Source: MED-G116 sp038107835 (lineage in GTDB: Bacteria; Pseudomonadota; Alphaproteobacteria; Puniceispirillales; Puniceispirillaceae). Taken from it: 25,520 nucleotides of DNA. The DNA lies in NCBI GenBank assembly GCA_038107835.1, contig JAYNHH010000032.1, positions 1 through 25,520 on the forward strand, written 5' to 3'. Below the pieces are notes generated by a model that saw nothing but the letters and a program-made list of their open reading frames with translations, did not search any database and was not told the origin of the DNA. Shown one piece after another: positions 14,159-21,442 of this stretch (position 1 is the stretch's first letter; each line of letters begins with the position of its first letter). The translations under genes were made by a program, and so were the position numbers.

Positions 14159-15654
14159 GCATCTACGCGATCTTCAACAACCTGCCAGCGCTGCTGGTCG
14201 TTGTGCCGCTGTTGCTGGCACCCATTGCCGCGCTGATCCCGGTTGGCCGGCTGGCCTGGGTGCTGACGCTGCTTGGCACGGGTGTTTCGGTGATTGTCTC
14301 GATCCTGCTGTGCAGTGTGACCGCCAGCGGCATCCGCATCACCTATTTTCTGGGCAACTGGCCGCCTCCCTGGGGAATCGAATTTGTCGTCGACAGCGCA
14401 ACCAGCCTGACGGTGATGGTGATGACAACGCTGGCCTTTCTGGCGACGCTGTTTGCCGGCAGGGCGCTTGCCGCCGAGATTGCGGCAAAGGATGTCGGCA
14501 AGGCCTATGCGGCGTGGCTGCTGGCCTGCGGCGGGCTTTACGGGCTGGTGATGACGGCGGATGCGTTCAATCTGTTTGTCTTTCTGGAAATCTCGGCGCT
14601 GGCGTCGGTGATCCTGATCGCGCTTGGAGCGGGACAGGACAGGCGGGCGCTGATTGCCGCCTATAATTATCTGGTGATTGGCGCGGTTGGCGCAACTTTC
14701 TATGTGATTGGCGTCGGCTTCATCTATGCGGTGACCGGATCATTGAACATGGCCGACCTGGCTGAGCGGATCCCGGCGGTTGACGCCAGTTCGATCATCT
14801 TCATCGGCTTTGGCTTCATGGTGGCCGGGATGCTGGTCAAGGCGGCGGTGTTCCCGGTGCATATCTGGCTGCCAGCGGCCTACAGCTATGCGCCGTCGGC
14901 GGTTTCCACGCTGTTGGCGGCGATCGCGACAAAGGCAGCGATCTATGTCTTGGCGCGGATTGTCTTCACGATCTTCGGCGGTGTTCCCGAGATCACGGCG
15001 CTGGCACTTGAATGGGTGGTGGTGCCGCTGTCGATTGCCGGTATTTTTGTCGGAACGGTCATGGCGATCTATGAGCGCGACCTGAAAAAGATGCTGGCCT
15101 TCTCGTCGATTGCGCAGATCGGCTATATCACGCTTGGCATTGGCATCGCGACAGGCGCTGGTATCGCCGCCGGCTTTATCCATATCGGCAATCACGCGCT
15201 GATCAAGGGCGGGCTGTTCATGGCGGTTGGCGGGATTTTTCTGGCGACAGGATCGCGCGTCAGCGTTGAGAGCATGACAGGCATTGGCCGGAAGATGCCG
15301 TTGACGGCGACGGCATTTCTGATCTGCGGATTGAGCCTGATCGGCCTGCCGCTGACGGCTGGCTTCATTTCCAAGCTGTATCTGGTGCGGGCGCTTCTGG
15401 ACAATGACAATCTGGTGATTGTCGGGCTGGTGCTGGCGAGCAGCGCGCTGTCGGTGATGTATCTGTGGAAGATCGTCGAGGTAATGTGGGTGCGTCCGGC
15501 AGCCATTGACACGCTTGAGATCAGCGAGCGGCCGGCGCTCTATATCCCGCTCTGGATCATCGCGCTTGCCAATATCTGGCTGGGGTTTGATGCCAGCTGG
15601 CTGGTCGGGGCTGCCGAGGCCGCGGCGGCCGCATTGCTGGGAGCAGGAGGATGA
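14155..15654 (+). CDS. mrpD: Antiporter-like subunit D, first copy (MrpD/NuoN-type)
   Basis: The 499-aa polytopic protein (about 14 helices) is a proton/cation-translocating subunit of the NuoL/M/N family. Seen: the helix-5 glutamate Glu145 in FVFLEISAL, the helix-7 lysine Lys229 in GMLVKAAVFPVHIWLPAAY, then SYAPSAVSTLLAAIATKAAIY, and HIGNHALIKGGLF with a further conserved His and Lys. All key channel residues are present. It is the closest of the three copies to classical MrpD. It overlaps both neighbours by ATGA. Confidence 0.93.
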   Translation: MSIYAIFNNLPALLVVVPLLLAPIAALIPVGRLAWVLTLLGTGVSVIVSILLCSVTASGIRITYFLGNWPPPWGIEFVVDSATSLTVMVMTTLAFLATLFAGRALAAEIAAKDVGKAYAAWLLACGGLYGLVMTADAFNLFVFLEISALASVILIALGAGQDRRALIAAYNYLVIGAVGATFYVIGVGFIYAVTGSLNMADLAERIPAVDASSIIFIGFGFMVAGMLVKAAVFPVHIWLPAAYSYAPSAVSTLLAAIATKAAIYVLARIVFTIFGGVPEITALALEWVVVPLSIAGIFVGTVMAIYERDLKKMLAFSSIAQIGYITLGIGIATGAGIAAGFIHIGNHALIKGGLFMAVGGIFLATGSRVSVESMTGIGRKMPLTATAFLICGLSLIGLPLTAGFISKLYLVRALLDNDNLVIVGLVLASSALSVMYLWKIVEVMWVRPAAIDTLEISERPALYIPLWIIALANIWLGFDASWLVGAAEAAAAALLGAGG

Positions 15655-17132
15655 GCGGAATGACGGCCCTGATGACGCCGCTGATGTCTGGCGAGACAGC
15701 GATTGTGATTGGCCTTCTGGTGCCGCTGCTGGTGGGGCTGCTGACGCCATTGCTGGCGGTGCGCAATTTGTGGCGCGACGCCGCCGGACCGCTTGGCGCA
15801 ATCGTCACTTTTGTCGCGGCACTGCATGTGGCTGGCGCAGTGCTGGCAGGTGAGACGCCGCGCCTGCATCTGCTGGAATTTACCGAGGGTCTGAGCTTTG
15901 AATTTGCCGTGACGCCGCTTGGCGCGCTGTTCGGGCTGGTCGCCTCGGGGCTGTGGATTGCCGCCGGGCTGTTCTCGGTCGGCTATATGCGGGGCAATCA
16001 CGAAAAGCACCAGACGCGCTTTGCCGCTTTCTATGCGGTGGCGGTGCATGCCGCGCTGGCGATTGCATGGTCGGGCAATCTGCTGGTGCTGTTTGTTTTC
16101 TACGAGATTTTGACCTTTTCAACCTTCCCGCTGGTCACCCACAAGGACAGCAAGGCCGCGCGCGATGCCGGCCGGCTCTATATGAGCATTCTGGTCGGCA
16201 CCTCGGTGGTGCTGCTGCTGCCGGCCGTGATCTATGTGTGGGTGAAAACGGGAACGCTGGATTTCGTTCCCGGCGGCATTCTTGCCGGCCATGTGACACC
16301 GGCGGCGCTGCCATGGCTGCTGGGCTGTTTTGCCTTTGGCATCGGCAAGGCGGCGCTGATGCCGTTTCACCGCTGGCTGCCAGCGGCGATGGTCGCGCCA
16401 ACGCCGGTTTCGGCGCTGTTGCATGCAGTGGCGGTGGTCAAGGCTGGAGTCTTTACCATGCTGACCGTCGTTGTCTATGTTTTTGGTATTGATTTTCTGG
16501 CGGATAGCGGCGGGTCTGACTGGCTTGTCTGGCTGGCGAGCTTTACCATTCTGGCGTCCAGCTTTGTGGCAGTAACCAAGGATGATCTGAAGGCAAGGCT
16601 GGCCTATTCGACGATCAGCCAGCTGTCCTACATCGTTCTGGGAGCGGCAATCGCCACCTCGATTGCGGCGCAGGGCGCAGCCCTGCATATCGTCATGCAT
16701 GCGGCGGGCAAGATCACGCTGTTCTTCTGTGCCGGGGCGATCTATGTGCGCGCGCATCTGACAAAGATTTCGGAGCTGGATGGGCAGGCGCGTGAGATGC
16801 CGTTTGTCTTCATCGCCTTTTTCCTGGGCGCACTCTCGATCATCGGCATTCCGCCGCTTGGTGGCAGCTGGTCGAAATTCTATCTGATGCTGGGCGCGAT
16901 GGAGCGGGATCTGCTGGTTGTGCTGTTTGTTCTGGGGCTGTCATCGCTGTTGAACATCTATTACCTGCTGGAGCCAGTGCAGCGCGCGTTTTTCAAACCG
17001 AAAGTCAAGCAGGTCGAGGTGGCAAGCCACCCGCTGACAGTGATCCCGCCAGTGGCGACGGCGATCCTGTCGGTGCTGCTGTTTTTCTATGTCGATCTGA
17101 TCGACGGGCTGGCACAATTGGTAGCGGGGTAG
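15651..17132 (+). CDS. Antiporter-like subunit D, second copy
   Basis: This 493-aa polytopic paralogue belongs to the same family. Glu152 in FVFYEILTF, Lys233 in GIGKAALMPFHRWLPAAM, then APTPVSALLHAVAVVKAGVF and ALHIVMHAAGKITLFFCAG are present. The HRWLPAAM and HAVAVVKAG versions resemble NuoL/NuoM-type subunits more than the first copy does. It also keeps the catalytic Glu/Lys pair, so it should translocate ions. ATGA overlap with the first copy. Confidence 0.92.
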   Translation: MSGMTALMTPLMSGETAIVIGLLVPLLVGLLTPLLAVRNLWRDAAGPLGAIVTFVAALHVAGAVLAGETPRLHLLEFTEGLSFEFAVTPLGALFGLVASGLWIAAGLFSVGYMRGNHEKHQTRFAAFYAVAVHAALAIAWSGNLLVLFVFYEILTFSTFPLVTHKDSKAARDAGRLYMSILVGTSVVLLLPAVIYVWVKTGTLDFVPGGILAGHVTPAALPWLLGCFAFGIGKAALMPFHRWLPAAMVAPTPVSALLHAVAVVKAGVFTMLTVVVYVFGIDFLADSGGSDWLVWLASFTILASSFVAVTKDDLKARLAYSTISQLSYIVLGAAIATSIAAQGAALHIVMHAAGKITLFFCAGAIYVRAHLTKISELDGQAREMPFVFIAFFLGALSIIGIPPLGGSWSKFYLMLGAMERDLLVVLFVLGLSSLLNIYYLLEPVQRAFFKPKVKQVEVASHPLTVIPPVATAILSVLLFFYVDLIDGLAQLVAG

Positions 17133-17136
17133 GGCG

Positions 17137-17376
17137 ATGGACGAGCAGAAAACAGCTTTGCAACGGCTTGGCAGCCGCTTTACGGCAATCCTGCTGGCGA
17201 TTGCCGCACTGCTTGTCGTGCTGGAATTCATCCTGCACCGGCATGGTGAGGTGGCAGTTGAGGATGTCCCGCTGTTTCCAGCCCTGTTCGGCTTTCTTGC
17301 CTTTCTGTTCATCGTGCAGATTGGCAAATGGCTGCGGTTGATGATCATGCGGGATGAGGATTATTATGATGACTGA
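17137..17376 (+). CDS. Two-TM small accessory protein of the antiporter operon (79 aa)
   Basis: The product has two hydrophobic helices (about residues 14-32 and 43-66), separated by a short polar loop (HRHGEVAVEDVPL), and an acidic tail DEDYYDD. It lies between the second and third D subunits, 4 bases after one and overlapping the other by 11 bases, so its expression is locked to theirs. It is not a canonical Mrp subunit. Inference: a small membrane subunit or assembly factor of this complex. Confidence 0.75.
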   Translation: MDEQKTALQRLGSRFTAILLAIAALLVVLEFILHRHGEVAVEDVPLFPALFGFLAFLFIVQIGKWLRLMIMRDEDYYDD

Positions 17377-19093
17377 TCCGATGATCTCGTTTGATATTGC
17401 CAGCTGGCCACCCGGACTGATCATGATTCTGGCCGCTTTTGCCGTGCCGTGGATTCCGCATGTTGCGCGTCAGATCTGGATGCTGGCAGCGATTGCGCTG
17501 TCGGCCTGGGGGCTTGCGACCGGTGCTGGTGTGCATGCCGTCTGGCAGGTGATGGGGCTGGAGCTGGTCCTCTACCGCGCCGATCATCTGACCTTTCCGT
17601 TCGCGCTGATCTTCCATATCGCGGCGGCGCTGAACGTGATCTACAGCTGGCATGACCGCAAATGGAGCGAGCATATGGCCAGCCTGTCCTATGCCGGGGC
17701 GGCGATTGCCGCAGTGCATGCGGGCGACCTGATCACCCTGTTCATCTGGTGGGAGGCAACGGCGATCACCTCGGTGTTCCTGATCCTTGCCGCCGGCACC
17801 AGCAGGGCGCAGCGCGCGGCCATGCGCTATCTGCTGTTCCAGGTTCTCAGCGGCGTTCTGCTGTTGGCAGGCGCGGCAGTCATTGCCAGCCATAGCGGCG
17901 AGATCGGCTTTGGCAGGATGGCCTTTGACGGGCCGGATGCGCCTGGCGTGTGGCTGGTCTTTATCGCCTTTGGCATCAAGGCGGCCTTTCCGTTTCTCAA
18001 TGGCTGGCTGCAGGACGCCTATCCAGAGGCAACGGCGACCGGGACGGTGGCGCTGTCCGCCTTTACCACCAAGCTGGCGATCTATGCGCTGGCGCGTGGC
18101 TTTGCCGGAACCGACATGCTGATCTGGATTGGCGCGGCGATGACCGCGCTGCCGGTGTTCTTTGCGGTAATCGAGAATGATCTGCGCCGCGTGCTTGCCT
18201 TCAGCCTGAACAACCAGCTTGGCTTCATGGTGGTGGCGGTCGGCATTGGCTCGGAACTGGCGCTCAATGGCGCGGTGGCGCATGCCTTCGTGCATATTCT
18301 CTACAAGGCGCTGCTGTTCATGAGCATGGGTGCGGTGCTGCATCAGGTCGGTACGATCAAGGCGTCGGCGCTTGGCGGGCTGTATCGGCAGATGCCCTTT
18401 ACCATGGTCTGCTGCATCATCGGGGCGATGTCGATCTCGGCATTTCCACTGTTCTCCGGCTTTGTCGCGAAATCACTGACAATGTCGGCACTTGGCGATA
18501 CCGGTATTGTCTGGGCCTATATCGTGCTGCTGTTTGCCTCGGCCGGTGTCCTCGAGCATTCGGGAATCAAAATCCCCTATTTCGCCTTTTTCGCACACCC
18601 ATCCGGACATCAGACGGGCGAGGCACCGATTGGTATGCGTGTGGCGATGGGCATTGCCGCGCTGCTGTGTGTCGGCATCGGTGTGTTCCCGGCACCGCTC
18701 TATGCGATCCTGCCCTATGCGGTCGATTACCACCCCTATGACGCCAGCCATGTGACCGGCCAGCTGCAGCTGCTGATCTTTGCCATGCTTGCCTTCATCT
18801 TTTTGGTGAGGATGAAATGGTATCCTCCTGAAATTCCATCAGTTGTGTTGAATTCTGACTGGTTCTACCGGTGGCTTGCGCCACGCCTTGGCCGGCCGGT
18901 ACTGGGCGCCGTGATGGGGGTCTGGAGTGTCTTTGTGCGGATGCTGGTCTGGTACCGCGATATGGGCTGGGCGGCGCTTGACCGGGTGATGCATGCGCCG
19001 ATTTCCGGCCCCACGGTTCCCGGACGCGCGGTGATGGTGCAGGCGCTGCTGCTCTCGCTGCTGCTGCTGCTTGGCTATCTGCTGCTTGGCTAG
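17366..19093 (+). CDS. Antiporter-like subunit D, third copy (long, NuoL/MrpD-type)
   Basis: The 575-aa paralogue has the conserved pair Glu130 (FIWWEATAI) and Lys205 (FGIKAAFPFLNGWLQDAYPEA), then ATATGTVALSAFTTKLAIYALAR and HAFVHILYKALLFMSMG. It is longer than the other two because of a C-terminal extension with SDWFYRWLAPRLGRP and a last hydrophobic helix, similar in outline to the long C-terminal part of NuoL-type subunits. ATG 17366 or 17369 is preceded by GAGGA at 5 or 8 bases; the frame also contains an upstream ATG at 17354. No other gene in the operon could replace the NuoL-like half of MrpA, so this copy may do so. Confidence 0.9.
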   Translation: MMTDPMISFDIASWPPGLIMILAAFAVPWIPHVARQIWMLAAIALSAWGLATGAGVHAVWQVMGLELVLYRADHLTFPFALIFHIAAALNVIYSWHDRKWSEHMASLSYAGAAIAAVHAGDLITLFIWWEATAITSVFLILAAGTSRAQRAAMRYLLFQVLSGVLLLAGAAVIASHSGEIGFGRMAFDGPDAPGVWLVFIAFGIKAAFPFLNGWLQDAYPEATATGTVALSAFTTKLAIYALARGFAGTDMLIWIGAAMTALPVFFAVIENDLRRVLAFSLNNQLGFMVVAVGIGSELALNGAVAHAFVHILYKALLFMSMGAVLHQVGTIKASALGGLYRQMPFTMVCCIIGAMSISAFPLFSGFVAKSLTMSALGDTGIVWAYIVLLFASAGVLEHSGIKIPYFAFFAHPSGHQTGEAPIGMRVAMGIAALLCVGIGVFPAPLYAILPYAVDYHPYDASHVTGQLQLLIFAMLAFIFLVRMKWYPPEIPSVVLNSDWFYRWLAPRLGRPVLGAVMGVWSVFVRMLVWYRDMGWAALDRVMHAPISGPTVPGRAVMVQALLLSLLLLLGYLLLG

Positions 19094-19103
19094 GAAAGGC
19101 GCG

Positions 19104-19601
19104 ATGCGTGCCGCCGCAAGCAGGATGAATGTGCGAGGCTGGTGTGAGGCTGGCATCTCTGCTCTCGTCATTGGGCTGTGGCTGCTGGTGATGCCAGCCA
19201 CCGCGCAGAACCCGCAGGATTTTGCCAGCGGCGAGATCGAGCTTGCCGGCACCACAGGCGGAAATCTGGTGATTGTGGTTGAATTTGCCAGTGACGAGGC
19301 GCAGCGCCGCCGGGGGCTGATGTATCGCGAGGAGCTGGCCGCAGGGACGGGAATGCTGTTCATCTATCAGGGTGAGGGGATGCGCGCCTTCTGGATGAAG
19401 AATACATTGATCCCGCTGGACATGGTGTTTTTCGACAGCACTGGCAGATTTGTCTCGCTGCACCGGGATGTGCCGCCACTGACGCTGGCGCTGCGGCGCT
19501 CGACGGCGCCAGCGCAATATGTGCTGGAGTTGAATGCGGGGGAGGCGGAAAGGCTCGGCATCGGGCCGGAAACGCGGCTTGTCCTGCCGGTTGGTCAATA
19601 G
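19104..19601 (+). CDS. DUF192 family secreted protein
   Basis: The 165-aa product has an N-terminal signal sequence (hydrophobic residues about 18-33, probable cleavage after PATA or PATAQ) and a DUF192 domain over residues about 42-160. The family motif is RRRGLMYREELAAGTGMLF followed by FWMKNTLIPLDMVFF. The domain is widespread, small and beta-rich, and of unknown biochemical role. AGGAAAGG precedes ATG 19104 by 4 bases. The gene begins 10 bases after the third D subunit, so it is probably the last gene of the operon, although relatives occur in many contexts. Confidence 0.9.
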   Translation: MRAAASRMNVRGWCEAGISALVIGLWLLVMPATAQNPQDFASGEIELAGTTGGNLVIVVEFASDEAQRRRGLMYREELAAGTGMLFIYQGEGMRAFWMKNTLIPLDMVFFDSTGRFVSLHRDVPPLTLALRRSTAPAQYVLELNAGEAERLGIGPETRLVLPVGQ

Positions 19602-19657
19602 CGGTGGCCACGGCGGGATCATCGCAGTGACGTGATTTCAAAGAAATGATCGCTGGC

Positions 19658-19699
19658 AAATATTTTCAGAGAAATATTTTCGGGGAAATAATTTCAGGG
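19658..19699 (+). repeat. 14-bp tandem repeat, three copies
   Basis: AAATATTTTCAGAG, AAATATTTTCGGGG and AAATAATTTCAGGG start at 19658, 19672 and 19686, an exact 14-bp period. The array is AT-rich, lies in the spacer before tRNA-Pro and is preceded by a related TGATTTCAAAGAAATGA stretch. Confidence 0.85.
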
Positions 19700-19755
19700 G
19701 CGGGGTCATAACAGGGCTTGAATTTGTTCCGGACAAGCGATAAACAATGGCCCGT

Positions 19756-19832
<77 letters not shown>

Positions 19833-19851
19833 TTTTTTCCCATTTTTTTAA

Positions 19852-19882
19852 TTGACGCGCCCCCGGGCGCAGCGGCTATTAT
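19852..19882 (+). promoter_or_regulatory. Candidate promoter of the NDUFS4-like gene
   Basis: TTGACG (19852-19857) and TATTAT (19877-19882) match the sigma70 hexamers well but are 19 bases apart. The second copy of the 16-bp sequence CCCGGGCGCAGCGGCT (19862-19877) fills the spacer. A GGGGCC/GGCCCC hairpin (19895-19911) follows in the leader. Confidence 0.4.
19862..19877 (+). repeat. 16-bp interspersed sequence, copy 2
   Basis: Exact copy of the 16-mer at 9578-9593, here between candidate -35 and -10 elements ahead of the NDUFS4-like gene. Confidence 0.6.
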
Positions 19883-19933
19883 GCCGGCAAATCAGGGGCC
19901 GGAGCGGCCCCCAATGACAGCCGGGGGCGGTTC

Positions 19934-20254
19934 ATGACACGCGCGAAAATCTACAGACCAAGCAAGACTTCAATGCAGTCCGGGCGCAAGGCGACAGTCA
20001 GCCGTGGTAATGAATGGGTGCTGGAATATCCCCGCAGCGCCTCGGTGCAGCCTGACGCTCTGATGGGCTGGCAAAGCTCCGCCGACACCAAGCGGCAGGT
20101 GCGCATGCGCTTTCCCGATCGCGAGGCGGCGATCGCCTATGCCGAGACGCATCACATCGCCTATGATGTGGCCGAACCGAAAACGCGCCGCGTCAAGCCA
20201 AAGGCCTATGCCGATAATTTCGCCTATACGCGCCGTGGTTCCTGGACGCATTAG
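19934..20254 (+). CDS. NDUFS4-like complex I accessory subunit (ETC complex I subunit family)
   Basis: The 106-aa protein belongs to the family of the mitochondrial complex I 18-kDa subunit NDUFS4, found in alphaproteobacteria. Seen: an N-terminal ARIYRPSKTSMQSG-like start (here AKIYRPSKTSMQSG), WVLEYPRSASVQPDALMGWQSSADT in the centre, FPDREAAIAYAETHHIAYDV, and the C-terminal KPKAYADNFAYTRRGSWTH, which is nearly diagnostic. It binds at the peripheral arm of NADH dehydrogenase on the cytoplasmic side and stabilises it. GGGGGCGG lies 4 bases before the ATG. It is a single gene between two tRNA genes. Confidence 0.93.
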   Translation: MTRAKIYRPSKTSMQSGRKATVSRGNEWVLEYPRSASVQPDALMGWQSSADTKRQVRMRFPDREAAIAYAETHHIAYDVAEPKTRRVKPKAYADNFAYTRRGSWTH

Positions 20255-20328
20255 GGCGCATCTACCACCGCCAGCAGCCTGATCCGAGCTGGACAAGCCA
20301 CCAGGAATCAGGCAGTAAGGCGGCATGC

Positions 20329-20405
20329 GGTTCCGTAGCTCAACTGGATAGAGCAGCTGACTTCTAATCAGCAGGTTGGGGGTTCGAGTCCTCCCGGAAT
20401 CGCCA
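20329..20405 (+). tRNA. tRNA-Arg (anticodon UCU)
   Basis: The acceptor stem is GGTTCCG with CGGAATC (one G-U pair), the D arm is GCTC...GAGC, and the anticodon stem GCTGA/TCAGC has loop CTTCTAA giving TCT. The T arm is GGGGGTTCGAGTCCTCC. The discriminator is G, followed by an encoded CCA. Length is 77 nt. Its 3' half is repeated in degenerate form at 21228-21275. Confidence 0.96.
20355..20405 (+). repeat. Left att-like repeat (3' half of tRNA-Arg)
   Basis: The 51 bases from the anticodon stem to the CCA of tRNA-Arg align with 21228-21275: 39 of 48 aligned bases are identical, with one 3-base gap. The longest shared stretch is CCTCCCGGAA. Tyrosine-recombinase elements typically integrate at tRNA 3' ends. 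Confidence 0.6.
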
Positions 20406-20417
20406 TTTTTCAATAGG

Positions 20418-21083
20418 TTACTCTAAAAGGCCGGTTGTCTGGTGGATTTGTTTCCACTGTTGACCAGCTGTGACAAAGCCAAACATCGTCACAGTGACTT
20501 TTTCACCAGTCTTCACCTCGATGAAACAACCGGGAAATCCTGGATGTAAATCGAACTTTAATTCATCTAGGCGTGAATTTCTGCCCGGAATGAAAATCCC
20601 GTTTTTATCAGCGTCAGTAAATCATCCCGCTTTCAACATACGTTTGATAGTGGCGATGCTGTTTTCTTTCAATTCTGCCCATTTTGCAGCGTTCTGAGCG
20701 ATGGATGCACTTTCCTCAATCAACTGCGTCGAAATCAAGCGATAACAGCCAACGATTTCTTCTTACAGGTCATTGGAAAACGCATCAGAATTATAGGCCA
20801 TAATCACCTTATCGGTGTTACCGCCCAGGATTTTGTCTGCAATCTCCAGATCGGACTGTGCATACCCACCAGTAAATACCTCTGAGAGATAGGCGGTATA
20901 GGCAATATCTGCCGCAGCATCAAAAGAGGCCTCATCGCCGAGAAAAAGATCTACAGCCCCGTTACCCAGCACTACGCCTGAACATGCGGCCAGGTTGTCC
21001 AGCTTGTCCGTGCCTGCATTCGCGACAGAAATCATCCCAAGAAAAAGCAAATGAACCGCTACACCAAAACGCAAAATCAACAT
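20418..21083 (-). pseudogene. Secreted protein gene interrupted by two in-frame stops
   Basis: On the minus strand a good ribosome site (GGAGGAATAA) precedes ATG 21081-21083. The first 106 codons encode a signal peptide (cleavage near ISVANA) and a small domain with EIADKILGG and IMAYNSDAFSNDL, ending at TAA 20763-20765. The same frame then continues as clear coding sequence for 46 codons (EEIVGCYRLISTQLIEES...) to TGA 20622-20624. It continues in frame for another 67 codons (DADKNGIFIPGRNSRLDELK, VKTGEKVTVTMFGF) to TAA 20418-20420. Full length would be about 221 residues. Neighbouring genes use TAA, TGA and TAG as normal stops, so these are best read as two nonsense mutations in a decaying gene. 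The family is not recognised. Codon use is more A/T-rich than in the flanks. Confidence 0.7.
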
Positions 21084-21227
21084 TTATTCCTCCGACTGAC
21101 TCTTTCATGCGATCTCTGACAACAGCGTTGCGAATGATGGTGGATTTTGTCAACTTGATTATGTTCACCATCGGATCGCAGTTTTTATCCAACATATTGA
21201 AATTATGATTATCTGAATTTTTGGGAA

Positions 21228-21275
21228 AGCTGACGTCCAGCCTGCAGGCTGCGGGTGCGAGCCCTCCCGGAACCA
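21228..21275 (+). repeat. Right att-like repeat (degenerate tRNA-Arg 3' half)
   Basis: AGCTGAC at 21228 through CGAGCCCTCCCGGAA to CCA at 21275 follows the tRNA-Arg 3' half base for base apart from nine mismatches and a 3-base gap. It lacks the 5' half, so it is not a functional tRNA. With the real tRNA it brackets 0.82 kb of A/T-rich DNA holding only the broken gene. Confidence 0.6.
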
Positions 21276-21343
21276 TCATCTTATCAGAACGCTCTTTTTT
21301 CCCGGTTTCGACGCGGTGTGACCGGTGGAACGGTTTGACGTCT

Positions 21344-21397
21344 CATGGCCTGTTGCATGGCCTATTCCATGGGGGCATTCCATGGGGCATTCGATGG
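21344..21397 (+). repeat. 12-bp tandem repeat around CATGG
   Basis: CATGG starts at 21344, 21356, 21368 and 21381, with GATGG at 21393 (spacings 12, 12, 13, 12). The middle units read TTCCATGGGGCA. It lies just upstream of the secreted 233-aa protein gene. Confidence 0.7.
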
Positions 21398-21442
21398 GCT
21401 GGTCTATCCTGCAGTCTGGCATGACAATTGCTCTGATCCGGT

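Noticed and set aside
14740..15801. A 353-codon minus-strand open frame across the first D subunit, and similar long ones at 7688-8629, 16119-16757 and 17345-18343
   Set aside because: They are antisense shadows of GC-rich membrane-protein genes, with Arg/His/Gln-rich products.
20470..20697. A 75-codon plus-strand open frame downstream of tRNA-Arg
   Set aside because: The opposite strand carries the coherent coding frame of the interrupted secreted protein; this frame has no ribosome site and no domain-like sequence.
20418..20765. Stop-codon reassignment or selenocysteine insertion as an explanation of the internal TGA and TAA
   Set aside because: Two different stop codons are involved, genes nearby terminate normally with both, and no selenocysteine-type hairpin is evident after the TGA.
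21228..21275. A second functional tRNA-Arg gene
   Set aside because: Only the 3' half is present; no D arm or 5' acceptor strand can be found upstream, and the anticodon stem is disrupted.
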